From: Betaproteobacteria bacterium
Lineage (GTDB): Bacteria > Pseudomonadota > Gammaproteobacteria > Burkholderiales > SG8-39
Length of the DNA: 7,899 nt
Direction of reading: 5' to 3'
NCBI GenBank assembly: GCA_029865405.1
Contig: JAOUGZ010000106.1
Span: 1-7,899 of the forward strand
Shown here in pieces: positions 1 through 6,519 of this stretch. A program made the translations under genes and the position numbers. Positions within the stretch are counted from its first letter, which is position 1, and every line of letters begins with the position of its first letter. Under the pieces are notes generated by a model. It was not told the DNA's origin and searched no databases. It saw only the letters and a program-made list of their open reading frames with translations.

Positions 1-247
1 CCGCCATGCCGCGCTCGATGTCGGCGAGGTCGCCGCGCGCGATGATGCCGCAGGCGGCGAGCATGCGCGCATGCGCGAGCGAGGCCTCGATGTCGAAGGG
101 CGCGAGCCGCTGGTCGAAGGCCACCGATGCCGTGAAGCGCTTCACCAGGTCGTCGACGGGCTCCGCGAAGCGGCCCGACCAGGGCGCCGAGGCCTTGCCG
201 GCGCCGGGTCTACGGCGCGGCATCCGTTTGGTGCGAGGAGGGGCCAT
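1..247 (-). CDS. argH: Argininosuccinate lyase, N-terminal part (cut by window edge)
   Basis: Argininosuccinate lyase splits argininosuccinate into arginine and fumarate, the last step of arginine synthesis, in the cytoplasm. Only the first 82 residues are present; the family is usually about 460-470 residues, and the rest lies beyond the left edge. The translated strand shows the family's opening motif [19 protein letters not shown] (residues 23-41), then FDQRL and the helix SLAHARMLA, typical of the ArgH N-terminal domain. I chose the ATG at 247; an in-frame ATG at 223 would remove eight basic residues and is also possible, since neither has a convincing Shine-Dalgarno sequence. The gene is divergent from the histidine kinase with only 32 bases between start codons, the same argH/algZ neighbourhood known from Pseudomonas. 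The identification is by motif and is strong; the start is less certain. Confidence 0.93.
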   Translation of the reverse strand, partial: MAPPRTKRMPRRRPGAGKASAPWSGRFAEPVDDLVKRFTASVAFDQRLAPFDIEASLAHARMLAACGIIARGDLADIERGMA

Positions 248-257
248 GGGGCATACT
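228..257 (+). promoter_or_regulatory. Weak candidate promoter for the kinase-hem cluster
   Basis: TTGGTG at 228-233 and CATACT at 252-257 are separated by 18 bases. The -10 matches the sigma-70 consensus at four of six positions and the -35 at three. Transcription would begin near 264, about 16 bases before the ATG at 280. The elements lie over the first codons of argH, so the two promoters would be interleaved. Inferred from weak matches only. Confidence 0.25.
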
Positions 258-279
258 GGGGATCGCGGCGCACCGCGCT

Positions 280-1293
280 ATGCCAATGAGTATAAAGCAA
301 AACTTCACGGCCGATGCTTTGCCGGACTTCCGCAACCTGGGCGTGGTGGCGCGCATCCTGCTCGGCGTCAACGCGCTCGCGTTCGCCGCGGTGCTCGCTG
401 CCGCACCGGGCTGGGGCGCGGCGCTCGACCGGTTTCTACTCGTGGCGGCGCGGCTCGAGCCCGCGCTCGCGGTGATGCTCGTCGTGCTCTACGCGCTTTC
501 GCCGGTGCTCGCGCGCCTGCCCTATTGGCAGGGCGGCGTGGCGGTCGTCGCGCTCGCTCTCGCGGTGAGTGGCACGCTGCACGTGGCGAGCGCGGCAGCG
601 GGCGAGGCCGCCGCGGGGCTCGCGCGCACGCTCGCGCTCGCCGCGACCGCCGCGCTGCTGCTGCTCGCCTACCTGCGCCTGCTCACGCGCGCCTATTCGC
701 CCGCCCTCGCCGAGGCGCGGCTGCAGGCGCTGCAATCGCGCATCCGACCGCATTTCCTCTTCAACAGCCTGAACGCCGTGCTCTCGCTCATCCGCCGCGA
801 CCCGCGCCGCGCCGAGCGCGCGCTGGAGGACCTCGCCGACCTGTTTCGCGTGCTGATGCAGGACAACCGCAGCTTCGTGCCGCTCGGCGACGAGATCTCG
901 CTGCTCGAGCGCTACGCGAGCCTCGAGCAGCTGCGCCTCGGCGAGCGCCTCAAGGTGGTCTGGGAGCTGGACGCAGCGCCGCGCGACGCCCTGATGCCGC
1001 CGATGATCCTGCAGCCGCTGCTCGAGAACGCGATCTACCACGGCATCGAGCCGGGCGCGGGCGAGGGGCGGGTCGTCGTGCGCATCGAGCGGCGCGGCGC
1101 GCGCGTCTTCGCGCGCATCGACAACCCGTACATCGAGGAACACGCGCACCGCGCCGGCAACCGCATGTCCCTGGAGAACATCCGCGAGCGGCTGCAGCTG
1201 TTCTTCGACATCGAGGCGCGCATCGACATGCGCGTCGCGGGCGAGCGCTACGTGGTGGAGATCACGATGCCCTACCGGCCGGCGCGGGCCTAG
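280..1293 (+). CDS. algZ: AlgZ/LytS-family membrane sensor histidine kinase
   Basis: A sensor kinase of the His_kinase/LytS (YehU, FimS/AlgZ) type, expected in the inner membrane and expected to phosphorylate the response regulator encoded next to it. Residues about 24-135 are hydrophobic and could form up to four membrane helices (near 24-42, 61-80, 86-103, 115-135). The kinase part begins with the phosphoacceptor motif RPHFLFNSLN, His158, followed by the ATP-binding N-box PPMILQPLLENAIYHGIEP (Asn250), a DNP motif at 281-283 in place of the usual DNG, and the last ATPase segment MSLENIRERLQLFF (296-309). FimS/AlgZ proteins are known to deviate from classical kinase motifs, so the DNP need not mean inactivity. 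The length, 337 residues, suits the family. The start is uncertain: ATG 280, ATG 286, or a later TTG at 319 just before the PDFRNLG segment; none has a clear ribosome binding site. The response regulator starts five bases after this gene's stop. Confidence 0.9.
   Translation: MPMSIKQNFTADALPDFRNLGVVARILLGVNALAFAAVLAAAPGWGAALDRFLLVAARLEPALAVMLVVLYALSPVLARLPYWQGGVAVVALALAVSGTLHVASAAAGEAAAGLARTLALAATAALLLLAYLRLLTRAYSPALAEARLQALQSRIRPHFLFNSLNAVLSLIRRDPRRAERALEDLADLFRVLMQDNRSFVPLGDEISLLERYASLEQLRLGERLKVVWELDAAPRDALMPPMILQPLLENAIYHGIEPGAGEGRVVVRIERRGARVFARIDNPYIEEHAHRAGNRMSLENIRERLQLFFDIEARIDMRVAGERYVVEITMPYRPARA
289..294 (-). promoter_or_regulatory. Candidate -10 box of the argH promoter
   Basis: Read on the minus strand this is TATACT, five of six matches to the sigma-70 -10 consensus, in an otherwise very GC-rich region. 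It would start transcription near 282 and give argH a leader of about 35 bases. No good -35 box is visible 16-18 bases upstream, so the call rests on the -10 alone. The box lies inside the first codons of the divergent kinase gene. Confidence 0.4.
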
Positions 1294-1298
1294 CGGCG

Positions 1299-2051
1299 AT
1301 GCTGCGCGTGTTCATCGCGGACGACGAGACCCCGGCGCGCGAGCGCCTGAAGGAGCTGCTCGCCGACATCGCCGAGGAGCTGCCCACGGCGGTGGTGGGC
1401 GAGGCGGCGAACGGCCTCGAGGCCGTGGCGCAGCTGCCGGCGAGCGGCGCGCAGGTCCTGCTCCTCGACATCGAAATGCCCGGCATGCGCGGCCTGGAGG
1501 TGGCGCGGCACCTTGCCGGCCTCGAGCTGTCTCCCGCGGTGGTGTTCGTCACGGCGCATGAGCGCCACGCCGTCGAGGCCTTCGAGCTCAATGCGCTGGA
1601 CTACCTGCTCAAGCCGGTACGCGCGGCGCGCCTCGCCGCCGCGCTGAAGAAGGCGAGCGCGAACGGCCCGCCGGCGCGCGAGCAGCTGGCGAAAGCGGCG
1701 GCGCAGGCGCGCGAGTACCTCTCGGTGACCGAGCGCAACCGCATCCACCTCGTGCCGGTGCGCGACGTGGTGTACCTGCGCGCCGAGCTGAAGTACGTGA
1801 CCCTGCGCACGCGCGCCGGCGAGCACCTGATCGAGGAATCGCTGGTGGCGCTCGAGCGCGAGTTCGCCGAGCGGTTCGTGCGCGTGCACCGCAACTGCCT
1901 GGTGGCGCGAAGCGCGGTGCGCGGCTTCGAGCGCGGCGCCGAAGGCGGCGACGAGCCGCACTGGAACGTGGTGCTCGACGGCGTGCCCGAGCGCCTGCCG
2001 GTGAGCCGCCGCCAGTGGGCCGAGGTGCGGCTGCTGGCGAAGGAGGGCTGA
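1299..2051 (+). CDS. algR: AlgR-like LytTR-family response regulator
   Basis: A 250-residue two-component response regulator. The receiver domain (about 2-118) has the acidic pair Asp8/Asp9, the phosphoacceptor Asp57 within LLLDIEMPGM, Thr85 in FVTAHE and Lys105 in YLLKP, so all key receiver residues are present. After a short linker comes a LytTR DNA-binding domain (about 139-246) with the typical VVYLRAELKYVTLRT strand and the FVRVHRNCLV motif. LytTR regulators such as Pseudomonas AlgR bind promoter DNA when phosphorylated by their partner, here most likely the adjacent kinase. The frame stays open upstream to near position 6, but that is a high-GC artefact inside the kinase gene; the family start is the ATG at 1299. 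Its TGA is directly followed by the hemC ATG, and its last codons carry the hemC ribosome binding site. The gene pair is a regulator placed at the head of heme genes; whether heme genes are its targets cannot be seen. Confidence 0.93.
   Translation: MLRVFIADDETPARERLKELLADIAEELPTAVVGEAANGLEAVAQLPASGAQVLLLDIEMPGMRGLEVARHLAGLELSPAVVFVTAHERHAVEAFELNALDYLLKPVRAARLAAALKKASANGPPAREQLAKAAAQAREYLSVTERNRIHLVPVRDVVYLRAELKYVTLRTRAGEHLIEESLVALEREFAERFVRVHRNCLVARSAVRGFERGAEGGDEPHWNVVLDGVPERLPVSRRQWAEVRLLAKEG
2040..2046 (+). promoter_or_regulatory. Strong hemC ribosome binding site inside algR
   Basis: AAGGAGG lies five bases before the hemC ATG at 2052, a near-ideal Shine-Dalgarno sequence and the clearest one in the window. 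It is encoded by the last codons of algR, so ribosomes ending algR finish on top of the hemC start. This fixes the hemC start. Confidence 0.85.
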
Positions 2052-2975
2052 ATGGGCGCGCGCCTCACCATCGCCACGCGCCGCAGCCGGCTGGCGCTAT
2101 GGCAGGCCGAGCATGTCAAGGCGCGGCTCGAGTCGCGGCACCCGGGCACGGCCGTCGAGCTGCTCGCGCTGTCCACGCGCGGCGACGAGCTGCTGGAAGA
2201 GCGCCTCGACAAGGTCGGCGGCAAGGGCCTGTTCGTGAAGGAACTGGAGCAGGCCATGATCGAGGGCCGGGCGGACCTCGCGGTGCACTCGATGAAGGAC
2301 GTGCCGGCGGACCTTCCCGCGGGCTTCGTGCTGGCGGCGGTCCTCGAGCGCGAGGATCCGCGCGACGCGCTGCTGTGCAGCCGCACCGCGGATTTCGCGG
2401 CGCTGCCGCAGGGCGCGCGCATCGGCACCTCGAGCCTGCGCCGCGCCGCGCAGATCGCTGCGCGCCATCCCCACCTGCAGATGCTCACGCTGCGCGGCAA
2501 CGTCGAGACGCGCATCGCCAAGCTCGACCGCGGTGAGTACGACGCCATCCTGCTCGCGGCGGCGGGCCTGAAGCGCCTGGGCCTCGAAGGGCGCATCCGG
2601 CGCTGCCTGTCGGTCGAGGAGAGCCTGCCCTCGCCGGGCCAGGCGGCGCTCGGCATCGAATGCCTCGCGGCGCGCGCCGACGTGGCGGCGCTCGTGGCGC
2701 CGCTCGCGCACGCCGCGAGCGCGGCCTGCGTGCGCGCCGAGCGCGCCGTGAGCCGCGCGCTGGGCGGCAGCTGCACGATTCCGCTGGGCGCGTACGCCGA
2801 GCTCGCGGGCGAGCGCCTGACGCTGCGCGCGCTGGTGGCCGCGCCCGACGGCAGCCGCATGGCGCGCGCCGAGTGCTCGGGCGCGGCGCGGGACGCGGAG
2901 TCGCTGGGCGCCGAAGCCGCGCGCCTGCTGCGCGCGCAGGGCGCTGGGGAGATCCTGGCGGCCATCGCCTCGTGA
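2052..2975 (+). CDS. hemC: Porphobilinogen deaminase (hydroxymethylbilane synthase)
   Basis: Joins four porphobilinogen molecules head to tail into hydroxymethylbilane, the third committed step toward heme, in the cytoplasm. The 307-residue product matches the family's usual length. Visible signatures in order: [12 protein letters not shown] near the N-terminus, STRGDELL, the [12 protein letters not shown] segment, AVHSMKDVP with the catalytic Asp83, [11 protein letters not shown] with the substrate-binding arginines (130-131), [23 protein letters not shown], and [16 protein letters not shown] with Cys241, the residue that carries the dipyrromethane cofactor. All expected active-site residues are present. 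The start codon follows the algR stop with no gap and has a strong ribosome binding site. The stop overlaps the hemD GTG start as GTGA, suggesting translational coupling between two enzymes whose reactions are consecutive and whose intermediate is unstable. Confidence 0.98.
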   Translation: MGARLTIATRRSRLALWQAEHVKARLESRHPGTAVELLALSTRGDELLEERLDKVGGKGLFVKELEQAMIEGRADLAVHSMKDVPADLPAGFVLAAVLEREDPRDALLCSRTADFAALPQGARIGTSSLRRAAQIAARHPHLQMLTLRGNVETRIAKLDRGEYDAILLAAAGLKRLGLEGRIRRCLSVEESLPSPGQAALGIECLAARADVAALVAPLAHAASAACVRAERAVSRALGGSCTIPLGAYAELAGERLTLRALVAAPDGSRMARAECSGAARDAESLGAEAARLLRAQGAGEILAAIAS

Positions 2976-3715
2976 ATTCGAAGACCCTGGCGGGCAGGCG
3001 CATCCTGGTCACGCGCCCGCGCGAGCTGGCGCAGGGCCTCGCCGCGCTGATCGCCGAGGCCGGCGGCGAGCCGGTGCTGTTTCCGGCCCTCGAGATCCGC
3101 GATCCCGAAGATCAGCGCACCGCGCGTGCGGCGCTCGGCCGCCTGGAGGAATACGACCTGGCGGTGTTCGTCAGCCCGAGCGCGGTGCGCAAGGCGCTTG
3201 CGCTGCTCGGGCGGCCCTGGCCGGCGCGCGTGCGCACTGCCGCGGTCGGCGCCGGCACGCGCCGCGAGCTCGAGGCGCACGGCATACGCGAGGTCATCGC
3301 GCCGGCAGATGGCGCCGACAGCGAAGCGCTGCTTGCGCTGCCGCAGATGCGGCACGTGCAGGGCATGCAGCTGCTCATCCTGCGCGGCGCCGGCGGACGC
3401 GAGCTGCTCGCCGAGACGCTGACCGCGCGCGGCGCACGCGTGAGCGCCATCGAGTGCTATCGGCGCGCGCGCCCCGCGCCCGGCGCCGCGCCGGCGGGCA
3501 CGCTCGACGCCGTGTGCGCGAATTCGGGTGAAACGCTGGAGAACCTCATCACCCTGCTCGGGCGCGAGCGCATCGGCGCGGCGCCGATCTTCGTGCCGCA
3601 CGAGCGGGTTGCGCGCCTCGCGCGCGAAATGGGGTTCGCCGCGGTCGAAGTGGCCGGCCCGGGCGATGCGCAGATGCTCGCGCGCCTGCTTGCATACTTC
3701 GGCGGCGCGAAGTAA
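2972..3715 (+). CDS. hemD: Uroporphyrinogen-III synthase
   Basis: Closes linear hydroxymethylbilane into uroporphyrinogen III, inverting ring D; without it the non-enzymatic uroporphyrinogen I isomer forms. The family is poorly conserved, so the call uses position and a few segments: [22 protein letters not shown] at residues 11-32, [19 protein letters not shown] (64-76), [16 protein letters not shown] (90-105), [17 protein letters not shown] followed by [24 protein letters not shown] (180-192) and the closing [18 protein letters not shown]. This is the two-lobed HEM4 pattern at a normal length of 247 residues. The start is the GTG at 2972 overlapping the hemC stop; the frame is open farther upstream, but that stretch is hemC in another frame. 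HemX follows after nine bases. Gene order makes the identification firm. Confidence 0.95.
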   Translation: MNSKTLAGRRILVTRPRELAQGLAALIAEAGGEPVLFPALEIRDPEDQRTARAALGRLEEYDLAVFVSPSAVRKALALLGRPWPARVRTAAVGAGTRRELEAHGIREVIAPADGADSEALLALPQMRHVQGMQLLILRGAGGRELLAETLTARGARVSAIECYRRARPAPGAAPAGTLDAVCANSGETLENLITLLGRERIGAAPIFVPHERVARLAREMGFAAVEVAGPGDAQMLARLLAYFGGAK

Positions 3716-3724
3716 AAGATCTCA

Positions 3725-4777
3725 ATGGAAACGAACCCACAGCCAGCGCCGCCCGAGCCGCCGGCGGCGCCGCCCGCCCCCGCCAGCGGGACCGCCCTGC
3801 GCGTGCTCGTGGGCGTGCTCATCGTCGCGGCGCTGGGCGCCTCGGGCTGGGTGTACTACGACGCGCGGCTGCAGCTCGGCGCCACGCAGGAGGCGCTGGC
3901 GCGGCAGCTGAAAGGCGTCGAGGACGACGCGCGCGAGGCGCGCGCTGCGGCGCGCTCGGCGCAGGAGGCTGCGCGTGAGATGCAGGCGAAGTTCGGCGCC
4001 CTCGAGGCGCGCGTCGCCGACGCGCAAAGCCAGCAGGCGGCGCTGGAATCTCTGTACCAGGAGCTGTCGCGCAACCGCGACGAGTGGCAGCTCGCCGAAA
4101 TAGAGCAGGTGCTCGCCATCGCGCAGCAGCAGCTGCAGCTCGCGGGCAACGTGCGCTCGGGGCTGCTCGCACTGCAGCTGGCCGAAAGCCGCCTGTCGCG
4201 GGCGGACCGCCCGCAATTCCAGCCGGTGCGCCGCGCGCTGGCGCGCGACATCGAGCGCCTGAAGTCGCTCCCGGCGGCCGACCTCGCGGGCATGGCGCGG
4301 CGCCTCGACGGCGTGCTCGGCGCGATCGACGATCTGCCGCTCGCCCTGGACGCGCGCCTCGAGCGCCCGGCGCCGGCGGCGCCGGCGCCGGCCAAGGAGA
4401 GCTTCGTCGCGCACTTCGGCGCGAATTTGTGGCGCGACCTGAAGGAGCTCGTGATCGTGCGCCGCGTGGACAAGCCCGTGCCGCCGCTCCTGCCTCCCGA
4501 GCAGGCGTACTTCCTGCGGGAGAATCTGCGCCTGCGGCTGCTCAACGCGCGGCTCGCGCTGCTCTCGCGCAACCAGCCCGTCTTCGAGCAGGACCTGCGC
4601 GCCGCCCGGCAGTGGCTGCAGCGCTATTACGACGCGCGCGCGCGGCCGACGCAGGCTGCGCTGTCGCAGCTCGGCGAGCTGCAGGGCTCGCCGATCAGCT
4701 TCGAGCCGCCCTCGATCGCCGACAGCCTCGACGCCGTGCGCGCCTTCAAGTCGCGCCGCGACCGCAACCCGGGATGA
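3725..4777 (+). CDS. hemX: HemX-family single-pass membrane protein
   Basis: A 350-residue protein of the HemX family, encoded as usual between hemD and hemY. Databases often label the family uroporphyrinogen-III C-methyltransferase, but none of the SAM-binding methyltransferase motifs are visible. What can be seen: a proline/alanine-rich cytoplasmic tail (1-22), one membrane helix at about 24-45 ending in a Trp-Tyr-Tyr belt, a long charged and alanine-rich coiled coil (about 47-118), then the family signature DEWQLAEIEQVLAIAQQQLQL (from 119) and a helical domain expected in the periplasm. An APAAPAPA linker lies near 218-225. The biochemical role is unsettled; a support or regulatory function for heme synthesis at the membrane is inferred from gene neighbours only. 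No strong ribosome binding site precedes the ATG; the stop overlaps the hemY start as ATGA. Confidence 0.9.
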   Translation: METNPQPAPPEPPAAPPAPASGTALRVLVGVLIVAALGASGWVYYDARLQLGATQEALARQLKGVEDDAREARAAARSAQEAAREMQAKFGALEARVADAQSQQAALESLYQELSRNRDEWQLAEIEQVLAIAQQQLQLAGNVRSGLLALQLAESRLSRADRPQFQPVRRALARDIERLKSLPAADLAGMARRLDGVLGAIDDLPLALDARLERPAPAAPAPAKESFVAHFGANLWRDLKELVIVRRVDKPVPPLLPPEQAYFLRENLRLRLLNARLALLSRNQPVFEQDLRAARQWLQRYYDARARPTQAALSQLGELQGSPISFEPPSIADSLDAVRAFKSRRDRNPG

Positions 4778-5958
4778 GGGGCCTTTTCTGGCTGCTGGCG
4801 GTATTCACCGCGGCCGCGGCGCTCGCCGTCTTCGGGCACCTGGACCGGGGCTACGTGCAGTTCGCCTACGCCGACTGGCGCGTGGAGATGTCGCTGCTGC
4901 TCTTCGCGGTGCTGGCGCTGCTTGCGTTCGTGGCGGCGTACCTGTTGCTGCGCATGCTGCTGCAAACGCTGGCGCTGCCGGCGTACGTGCGCGCCTTTCG
5001 CGCGCGCCGGCGGCGCGAGCGGGCGCAGGCGGCGCTTGCCGCAGCCCTGCAGGCGTGGCTCGAGGGACGCTACTCACGCGTGGAGAAGGAGGCGACGCGC
5101 GCCTTTGAAGGCGATGCGGCGCCGGGCCTCGCCTCGATCATCGGCGCGCGCGCCGCGCACGAGCTGGGCGTGCCGGAGCGGCGCGAGCAATGGATGACGC
5201 GCGCGCAGGACGCGGGCCAGCGCACCGCCGGCATGCTGTCGCGCGCCGTGATGGCGCTCGGCGAGCGCGACTACGGCACCGCGCGCGATGCGCTGCGCAG
5301 CCTGCAGGGCACGGGCGCGCGGCAGTTTGCGACCCTGCGGCTGCTGCTGCGCGCCGAGCGCGGGCTGCGCAACTGGGAGGAAGTGCTGCGCATCACCGCG
5401 CAGCTCGCCAAGCGCGACGCCATCGCGCCGGGCGTGGCCGAGGAGTACCGTGTGCAGGCGCACGTCGAGCTGCTGGCGCAGGCGGCGGCCGAGCGCGGCG
5501 CGTTCGAGGAGCGCTGGCGCAAGATTCCCTCGCGCGAGCAGTCGGTCGCGCGCGTGGCGGGGGCTGCGGCGCGCCACGCGCTGGCGCTGGGGCTGACGAC
5601 CCTTGCGCGCGACGCCGTGGAGAAGGCGCTCGCCAAGGAGTGGGCGCCGGCGCTCGCCGCGCTGTATGGCGACCTGCCCGGGATGCAGCAGCCCGCGTGC
5701 GGCGAAGAAGCGCGCCGGCGCATCGAGCGCGCGGAGAAATGGCTGCTCGAGCACGAGTCGGACCCGCAGCTGCTCGCCGCGCTGGGGCGCCTTTGCGCCC
5801 ATGCCGAGCTCTGGGGCAAGGCGCAGACGTACCTGGAGACCAGCCTGTCGTTCGAGGAATCGCGCGCCACGCACCTGGAGCTGGCGCAGCTGCTTGACCG
5901 GCTCGAGCGCGGCGCCGAGGCGCAGCCGCACTACCGGCGCGCCGCGGAACTGCCCTAG
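4774..5958 (+). CDS. hemY: HemY-like membrane protein with TPR region
   Basis: The proteobacterial HemY protein, 394 residues, of unsettled function; it is not the protoporphyrinogen oxidase that carries the same symbol in Bacillus, and no FAD-binding motif is present. It has two membrane helices (about 3-20 and 39-64) separated by a short loop, GHLDRGYVQFAYADWRVEMS, which is the HemY_N signature, and a very basic RARRRRERAQ stretch just after the second helix. The rest is a run of helical pairs that look like degenerate tetratricopeptide repeats, for example AWLEGRYSRVEKEATRAFE near 94 and AQTYLETSLSFEESRATHLELAQLLDRL near 350-377. The ATG at 4774 overlaps the hemX stop, indicating coupled translation. 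The stop codon TAG is part of the left terminal repeat of the noncoding element that follows, so the final residues may differ from the ancestral gene. Confidence 0.92.
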   Translation: MRGLFWLLAVFTAAAALAVFGHLDRGYVQFAYADWRVEMSLLLFAVLALLAFVAAYLLLRMLLQTLALPAYVRAFRARRRRERAQAALAAALQAWLEGRYSRVEKEATRAFEGDAAPGLASIIGARAAHELGVPERREQWMTRAQDAGQRTAGMLSRAVMALGERDYGTARDALRSLQGTGARQFATLRLLLRAERGLRNWEEVLRITAQLAKRDAIAPGVAEEYRVQAHVELLAQAAAERGAFEERWRKIPSREQSVARVAGAAARHALALGLTTLARDAVEKALAKEWAPALAALYGDLPGMQQPACGEEARRRIERAEKWLLEHESDPQLLAALGRLCAHAELWGKAQTYLETSLSFEESRATHLELAQLLDRLERGAEAQPHYRRAAELP

Positions 5959-5979
5959 TGTGCTGAGTCCGAAATCCGT
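5955..5979 (+). repeat. Left terminal inverted repeat
   Basis: Begins CTAGTGTGCTGAGTCC and pairs with 6151-6175 with four mismatches in 25. It contains the hemY stop codon (TAG, 5956-5958). Confidence 0.65.
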
Positions 5980-6000
5980 CGCCTTTCAGCTTTTAGCCGA

Positions 6001-6046
6001 TCTCGTGATTTCCCGCGCCTTTTCGTTCTTGCGGGAAATCACGAGA
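6001..6046. repeat. Perfect 16-bp inverted repeat with 14-base loop
   Basis: TCTCGTGATTTCCCGC (6001-6016) and GCGGGAAATCACGAGA (6031-6046) are exact reverse complements around a T-rich loop (6017-6030). It would fold into a very stable hairpin in RNA from either strand. No run of T follows on either side, so it is not a classical Rho-independent terminator, though it could stop or stabilise the 3' ends of both convergent transcripts. Confidence 0.9.
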
Positions 6047-6083
6047 CCCTGAGACCGTCGCATGGCGCAGGCGCTCACGCCAA

Positions 6084-6153
6084 CGTGATCGCCCCTGTGT
6101 CTCGGGACTGGGCAAGAGCGGCCCAGTCCCGAGATCGAAGAAAAACGATCACG
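6084..6153. repeat. Nested double inverted repeat
   Basis: The inner stem is a perfect 14-bp pair, TCTCGGGACTGGGC (6100-6113) with GCCCAGTCCCGAGA (6121-6134), around the 7-base loop AAGAGCG. An outer 8-bp perfect pair, CGTGATCG (6084-6091) with CGATCACG (6146-6153), encloses it. The motif CTCGGGAC of the inner stem recurs in the right terminal repeat at 6163-6170. Five A's at 6141-6145 would be a U run for a minus-strand transcript, but they come before the hairpin in that direction, so terminator geometry is wrong. Confidence 0.8.
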
Positions 6154-6175
6154 CATTTCTGACTCGGGACACTAG
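6151..6175 (-). repeat. Right terminal inverted repeat
   Basis: Mirror partner of 5955-5979, with 21 of 25 positions matching. Read on the minus strand it begins CTAGTGTCCCGAGTCAGAAAT and holds the toxin stop codon TAG (6174-6172). Confidence 0.65.
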
Positions 6176-6519
6176 CCCAGGATGGTAGCGAGCACCCGTC
6201 TGAGCGACGCCTGATCGCTGTCCTTCAGCCGTCCGAGCCGGCGCAGGACCAGGCGATTCTCGATCGTCGTCACGACGGGCTTGACGGCCGAGGGCTTTAG
6301 CAGCCCCGCTTCCTTCCAGTCTATGACCTGCACTTCACCGAAAGATCCGGTGGCGCGCGTCTGGCTGGTCACCGCCATGATGATCAGGTCGGTGCGCTCA
6401 CCGTTGTATCGCTGCGCGCTGATGACGACCGCCGGCCTTCGCTTGACAGCGCTCTGGTCAGTAAACGGAAACGGCACGAGGACGAGATCGCCGAAGCTAA
6501 AGCCGATCGTAGACGGCAT
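6172..6519 (-). CDS. PemK/MazF-family toxin
   Basis: A 115-residue protein with the fold signature of MazF/PemK toxins, ribosome-dependent or free mRNA endonucleases that are held inactive by a partner antitoxin. Seen: the opening FSFGDLVLVPFPFTD (residues 7-21), KRRPAVVIS with Arg28-Pro29 (26-34), LIIMAVTSQ with Thr51 (45-53), FGEVQVIDWKEAGLLKPSAVK (60-80) and a C-terminal helix. The conserved Arg and Thr of the family's active site appear present, so it looks intact. The frame extends 19 codons farther upstream, but the ATG at 6519 matches the usual start of the fold and overlaps the antitoxin by 23 bases, a common toxin-antitoxin layout. GC (about 60-67% in lines counted) is below that of neighbouring genes, which suggests acquisition. 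The stop codon lies inside the terminal repeat of the adjoining element. The RNA target cannot be predicted. Confidence 0.88.
   Translation of the reverse strand: MPSTIGFSFGDLVLVPFPFTDQSAVKRRPAVVISAQRYNGERTDLIIMAVTSQTRATGSFGEVQVIDWKEAGLLKPSAVKPVVTTIENRLVLRRLGRLKDSDQASLRRVLATILG

Larger units (their letters stand above)
5955..6175. mobile_element. 221-bp MITE-like element with terminal inverted repeats
   Basis: The whole space between hemY and the toxin gene is one symmetric noncoding unit. Left end 5955-5979 and right end 6151-6175, the latter read in reverse complement, match at 21 of 25 positions, starting CTAGTGT and sharing GAGTC, GAAAT and CGT. Two strong hairpins lie inside. CTAG at both outer ends is either part of the inverted repeat or a 4-bp target duplication; because CTAG is its own reverse complement, one copy cannot decide. 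There is no open frame for a transposase, so it would be non-autonomous. GC is visibly lower than in the flanking genes (34 of 60 bases in 6001-6060). An alternative is a structured bidirectional transcription end or a REP-like dispersed repeat. I do not recognise it as a named element. Confidence 0.6.

Noticed and set aside
224..232. CCGTTTGGT resembling an AlgR binding site upstream of the kinase
   Set aside because: Only about six of nine positions agree with the Pseudomonas consensus as I recall it, and it overlaps argH codons; too weak to report as an operator.
6..1298. Open frame upstream of and in phase with algR, suggesting a much longer fusion protein
   Set aside because: The segment is argH antisense and the kinase gene in another frame; the family start fits ATG 1299.
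1601..3601. Very long open frame (about 666 codons) on the minus strand, opposite algR-hemC-hemD
   Set aside because: Composition is Arg/Ala/Ser-rich without recognisable motifs, and the plus strand holds three clear families in the same stretch. Long antisense frames are expected at this GC content.
4198..4214. Perfect 7-bp inverted repeat GCGGGCG / CGCCCGC in hemX
   Set aside because: Short, inside a conserved coding stretch, and expected by chance in such GC-rich DNA.
3725..4777. Uroporphyrinogen-III C-methyltransferase activity for HemX
   Set aside because: The protein has a membrane helix, coiled coil and HemX signature but no SAM-binding methyltransferase motif; the label comes from a historical annotation of the family.
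4774..5958. Protoporphyrinogen oxidase activity for HemY
   Set aside because: No N-terminal FAD-binding glycine motif; two membrane helices and TPR-like repeats fit the proteobacterial HemY family instead.
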